This document shows positions 6,187 through 8,630 of a stretch of DNA of 8,630 nt, in pieces. This DNA is from an uncultured Blautia sp. (GTDB lineage Bacteria > Bacillota > Clostridia > Lachnospirales > Lachnospiraceae), in contig UQCM01000084.1 of the NCBI GenBank assembly GCA_900539525.1, positions 1 to 8,630 of the forward strand, written 5' to 3'. The position numbers were made by a program, and so were the translations under genes. Under the pieces are notes generated by a model, which was given only the letters and a program-made list of their open reading frames with translations, was not told the origin of the DNA and searched no databases. Each line of letters starts with the position of its first letter. The first letter of the stretch is position 1.

Positions 6187-7272
6187 GTGAAACATAAAAT
6201 GAATAAATTATCGAGAGAAACTTTTCTTGAAAAGATTCTTGAGGATGGAGGTATGCCGGATGAAGAGGAAAGGAAAAAGATCTATCGGTATGTGACCGAC
6301 AAGGATGAGAACATTCGTTATTATGTAGCAGAGATCCTTGGCTTTCGATGTAATGATGATGATGAGTTAATTCTTCGCCGAATGACATATGACAGGGAGT
6401 GGCTGGTAAAGGTCAACGCCATAGATTCACTTGGAATGGGAATACAGGAGAGATCTCAGCAGCGACTGTATCAGTTGATGACCTGTGGGCAGAGAATGGT
6501 CAGAGGATACGCAGTAGGTTCATATTTTGATATCTGGGTGAACCGATATGGTTATACAGAATCCAGTATGAAGAGGTATCGTGAAAACATCGCTCCCCTG
6601 TATCAAAGAGAAAAGGATCCCTGGGTAAGAATCAGTTATGAAGCAAACAGATACCATTCCGGTGACAGAGATGGAATCAAGGCCATGAAAGACCTCATAT
6701 GCGAAGCGAGAGGAGATCAGTATCGGGTTCAGTCAGCAGCAATCTATATGCTGCTGAACAGTATTAGAAATCTTTTCAATGAACAGGAGGTAAATCGCAT
6801 TTTTGAAGAGGTCAGCGGTTATGTGGATGACTATCTGGGGGCGAAGAAGGACATGCTCACAAGAATGAACGCAAAAGAAACACCAAGAATATTGATTGTG
6901 AGCTCTGATAATTCCGGGCTTTCTCTGTTGTTGGAGTATCAGGGAGTGAGAGAAGAAGAAACCTGGTGGACAGATTCAGCCGGTATATCTCCGGCTGATG
7001 AGGTACGTGATGAAGTAAAGAAATGTTTAAGGAGAACAGACTGTGATCTTACACGCTATTACTATCCCGGGGGAATTCGACAGGTATGGAGATATGACTA
7101 TATCGTTCCGATAGGGATCAGGTTACAGGAAGATGAGTATCCTTTCCAGAGAATCATCCGGATGTTTGAAAATGAGGACGAAAGCATGACTGATTTAAAG
7201 AAAGCAAAAGAAATGTGGAAAGAATTAAGTGAGTTTATCAAAGTTGATAGGAAATGTAGAAAAGCGGAATAA
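6187..7272 (+). CDS. HEAT-like repeat protein with degenerate LMW-PTP-like C-terminal domain (paralogue D)
   Basis: A 361-residue soluble protein. GTG 6187 is chosen because GGGGGA (6175-6180) lies 6 nt upstream; ATG 6199 is an alternative. Helical repeats occupy about residues 10-220 (DKDENIRYYVAEILG, MTYDREWLVKVNAIDSLG, SYFDIWVNRYGY, YEANRYHSGDRDG). The LMW-PTP-like part begins at RILIVSSDNSGLSLLLEY and continues with DSAGI (Ser264), YDYIVPIG and a C-terminal helix. Here Ser239 occupies the nucleophile position, unlike the Asp of the other three copies, and Leu245 the Arg position; Asn242 and Ser246 are kept. It is closest to paralogue C in the C-terminal 80 residues and to A in the middle, suggesting recombination among copies. 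It lies 54 bp after the lipoprotein gene, in the same frame. The last 11 residues (VDRKCRKAE end) differ from C and lie at a likely recombination junction. The function is unknown. Confidence 0.85.
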   Translation: MKHKMNKLSRETFLEKILEDGGMPDEEERKKIYRYVTDKDENIRYYVAEILGFRCNDDDELILRRMTYDREWLVKVNAIDSLGMGIQERSQQRLYQLMTCGQRMVRGYAVGSYFDIWVNRYGYTESSMKRYRENIAPLYQREKDPWVRISYEANRYHSGDRDGIKAMKDLICEARGDQYRVQSAAIYMLLNSIRNLFNEQEVNRIFEEVSGYVDDYLGAKKDMLTRMNAKETPRILIVSSDNSGLSLLLEYQGVREEETWWTDSAGISPADEVRDEVKKCLRRTDCDLTRYYYPGGIRQVWRYDYIVPIGIRLQEDEYPFQRIIRMFENEDESMTDLKKAKEMWKELSEFIKVDRKCRKAE

Positions 7273-7351
7273 CGAATATGGTGACGGTTTCATTGCCCGA
7301 ACAAAATACAAGAGGTATTTGAAAAAGATTGAAAAAGATATGAAAGTTTGA
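7244..7351 (+). pseudogene. Probable 3' remnant of a lost gene overlapping the end of paralogue D
   Basis: In the frame shifted by one relative to paralogue D, an open stretch encodes a protein-like tail, EKRNNEYGDGFIARTKYKRY followed by LKKIEKDMKV, ending at TGA 7349-7351. It has no start codon with a ribosome binding site. It begins just after the 33-bp block shared by paralogues C and D ends, and stops where the shared leader repeat begins. This looks like the C-terminal end of a deleted gene left at a recombination junction. Chance cannot be excluded. Confidence 0.3.
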
Positions 7352-7395
7352 AACATGGAGTAAGGAGAGAAACGCGGAACATTGTTGTGAAGGTG
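7349..7395 (+). repeat. Shared 5' leader repeat, copy 2
   Basis: This is the partner of 410-453, with two substitutions and one 3-nt insertion (TTG at about 7384-7387). It ends 17 nt before ATG 7413. The 17 nt that follow, which hold the GGAGG ribosome binding site, differ between the two copies. Confidence 0.8.
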
Positions 7396-7412
7396 AAAAT
7401 GGAGGCAATTAA

Positions 7413-8498
7413 ATGTATCATATTTTAAAACGTATGAAAGATGATGGAAAACTGGTAAGTATTTACACGGATGAGGAGCGGGACAGTACATTTATGGTGG
7501 GATATGTTACTGCATTGACTCCGGAGGAACTGCTGATTAAGGCAATATCGCCGAATGGACAGTATGATGGATATATGTGGGTTCGTACAGAAGGTGTGTT
7601 TCGATGTGCCGCAAATGGGAGATATGAAGAAAAGATTCTGAAGCTTTGCAGTCTTCATCTGGAAGAGGAGCCCGATTTTACAGTTAAAGAGGAATCAGAA
7701 ATTTTAAAGGAACTGTTGTTATTTTCCATGCAAAAGAAAAAGCTTCTGGAAGTTACGACCGGATCACAGGTTTTAACCGGATATGTCATGAAATACTCGG
7801 ATAACGTTCTGGTCATCCGGGAATTTGATACGTACGGACAGGAGAAAGAAACGGTATATCTGAGCATGGAAATGGTAGATGCTATCTACATGGATACGAT
7901 TTCCTGCAGAGAGATCGAAAGGCTGGCCGGATCGGATGTGGAAGTATCAGATGTCTGTAACAGTGATGTTTCCGATATGTATCATGTCCTGGAGTGCATA
8001 AAGGAAAAGGAACAGCTGATCAGTGTTTTTAATGATCCGGAAGAAGACGATTCCTTTGCGGTCGGTTACATTACAGAGTTGAATCAGGAGGAACTGCTTC
8101 TGAAATACTATTCACCGCAGGGTCTGTATGACGGCTACCGCTGGATGCGGGTGGAAGATATCTTCCAGTGTGGGACAGATGGGTGCTATGAAAAGAGAGT
8201 GCCGTACTTTTGTGAAGCGCAAAATGACGGGAATATAGGTTTTGCGCCTGAAAATGATCAGGATATACTGAAAGAGCTGTTCCGGTTTTCCATGGAAAAG
8301 GAAAAGTTACTGGTATTTGAGCTTCCATCTGAATATATTACGGGATATATTCGGAGTTACTCAGAAGAACTGTTAGAGATTCAGTCCATCGATGATTCCG
8401 GACAGGAAGATGAACATATCTACCTGGATAAAGAAATGGTCAGTGAAATCCAGATGGATACGCTCACCTGCAAAAAGATGGAAATATGGCGCAGGTGA
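7413..8498 (+). CDS. Internally duplicated protein with beta-barrel-like (Sm/SH3-type) lobes
   Basis: A 361-residue soluble protein starting at ATG 7413, with GGAGG (7401-7405) seven nt upstream. Residues 1-174 and 189-361 are a clear tandem duplication joined by an acidic linker (DVEVSDVCNSDVSD). Compare MYHILKRMKDDGKLVSIY with MYHVLECIKEKEQLISVF, and SPNGQYDGYMWVRTEGVF with SPQGLYDGYRWMRVEDIF. Each half has a first lobe with 'VGY(V/I)T.L..EELL.K..SP.G.YDGY', a helical connector (ILKELLLFSMQKKKLL), and a second lobe with 'TGY...YS..LL.I...D..GQE' ending in MDT.(S/T)C. The two lobes echo each other (GY, about 10 residues, a hydrophobic strand, D/P-x-G), so the chain may hold four small barrels of Sm or SH3 type, which bind RNA or peptides in other proteins. 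I know no named family. Its leader is shared with HEAT paralogue A, linking it to the same array. Confidence 0.8.
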   Translation: MYHILKRMKDDGKLVSIYTDEERDSTFMVGYVTALTPEELLIKAISPNGQYDGYMWVRTEGVFRCAANGRYEEKILKLCSLHLEEEPDFTVKEESEILKELLLFSMQKKKLLEVTTGSQVLTGYVMKYSDNVLVIREFDTYGQEKETVYLSMEMVDAIYMDTISCREIERLAGSDVEVSDVCNSDVSDMYHVLECIKEKEQLISVFNDPEEDDSFAVGYITELNQEELLLKYYSPQGLYDGYRWMRVEDIFQCGTDGCYEKRVPYFCEAQNDGNIGFAPENDQDILKELFRFSMEKEKLLVFELPSEYITGYIRSYSEELLEIQSIDDSGQEDEHIYLDKEMVSEIQMDTLTCKKMEIWRR

Positions 8499-8541
8499 CA
8501 CAACACATTTAAAACTATAGGGAGGATATCGAGAAGTATAC

Positions 8542-8583
8542 TTGATAAGTTTTAGATAATATGATGAAGAAAAATGTTATCAA
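8542..8583. repeat. Inverted repeat TTGATAA / TTATCAA
   Basis: TTGATAA (8542-8548) and TTATCAA (8577-8583) are perfect 7-bp inverted repeats around a 28-nt AT-rich interval. The right arm directly abuts the long hairpin at 8584-8630. It may be part of a mobile-element end or regulatory; chance is possible in AT-rich DNA. Confidence 0.35.
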
Positions 8584-8630
8584 ATGTGTCGTAAAACCCC
8601 TAGCTTTAGCTATGGGGATATAAGACACGT
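8584..8630. repeat. Imperfect 47-nt hairpin, IS200/IS605-type subterminal hairpin candidate
   Basis: The outer arms ATGTGTC (8584-8590) and GACACGT (8624-8630) pair with one G-T wobble. The inner arms CCCCTAGC (8597-8604) and GCTATGGGG (8609-8617) pair around a TTTA loop with one bulged T. Six-base internal loops separate the two stems. This design, a GC-rich short stem with a bulge in otherwise AT-rich DNA, resembles the subterminal hairpins recognised by TnpA of IS200/IS605 elements. The remainder of the element would lie beyond the window. On the - strand TTTT follows the inner stem, so a terminator for a convergent gene is another reading; on the + strand no T run follows. Bases 8499-8630 hold no gene that I can support. 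Confidence 0.5.

Noticed and set aside
471..7272. Active tyrosine phosphatase or arsenate reductase
   Set aside because: Neither the P-loop Cys nor the Arg is present in any of the four copies.
8561..8623. 20-codon frame at the right end (ends in KPLALAMGI)
   Set aside because: It has no ribosome binding site and its 3' half is made of the hairpin sequence; it is a by-product of the inverted repeat.
1..8630. CRISPR array, tRNA or rRNA
   Set aside because: No short regularly spaced direct repeats and no tRNA- or rRNA-like sequence was seen by eye on either strand.

Overview
The window looks like an accessory island of a low-to-moderate-GC Gram-positive bacterium, most likely a gut Clostridia/Lachnospiraceae-type organism. 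This rests on AGGAGG-type ribosome binding sites, GTG/TTG starts, codon use, a lipobox lipoprotein and the domain families present. Taxonomy is an inference. Every convincing gene is on the + strand, spacers are short (about 30-150 bp), and no clear intrinsic terminator lies between genes, so one or a few long transcripts are plausible.

Layout: (1) 3-377, the 3' part of a small lipoprotein gene cut by the window edge. (2) 471-4286, three tandem paralogues (A, B, C) of a HEAT-like repeat protein that ends in a domain resembling a low-molecular-weight protein tyrosine phosphatase (LMW-PTP/ArsC fold) with the catalytic Cys and Arg replaced. Paralogue C carries an extra N-terminal domain resembling DUF3969. 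(3) 4327-5491, two divergent DUF4279-like genes. (4) 5638-7272, a second lipoprotein gene followed by a fourth HEAT/pseudo-LMW-PTP paralogue (D), repeating the lipoprotein-HEAT order of the left end. (5) 7413-8498, a protein made of an internal tandem duplication of a unit with two beta-barrel-like lobes. (6) 8499-8630, no gene, but an inverted repeat and an imperfect 47-nt hairpin at the window edge that resembles an IS200/IS605-type subterminal hairpin.

The locus appears to have grown by duplication and recombination. The two lipoprotein genes are mosaics: blocks of near-perfect DNA identity flank divergent central segments. A 44-bp leader is shared by two unrelated genes, at exactly the same distance from their start codons. 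Fragments of gene tails remain in the spacers. No toxin, nuclease, integrase or transposase gene is visible. The best working idea, an inference, is an immunity or defence-type paralogue array (a 'poly-immunity' locus in the sense used for polymorphic toxin systems), in which a repeated HEAT/pseudo-phosphatase family is the main undescribed element. No profile search was possible; domain names are from pattern recognition.
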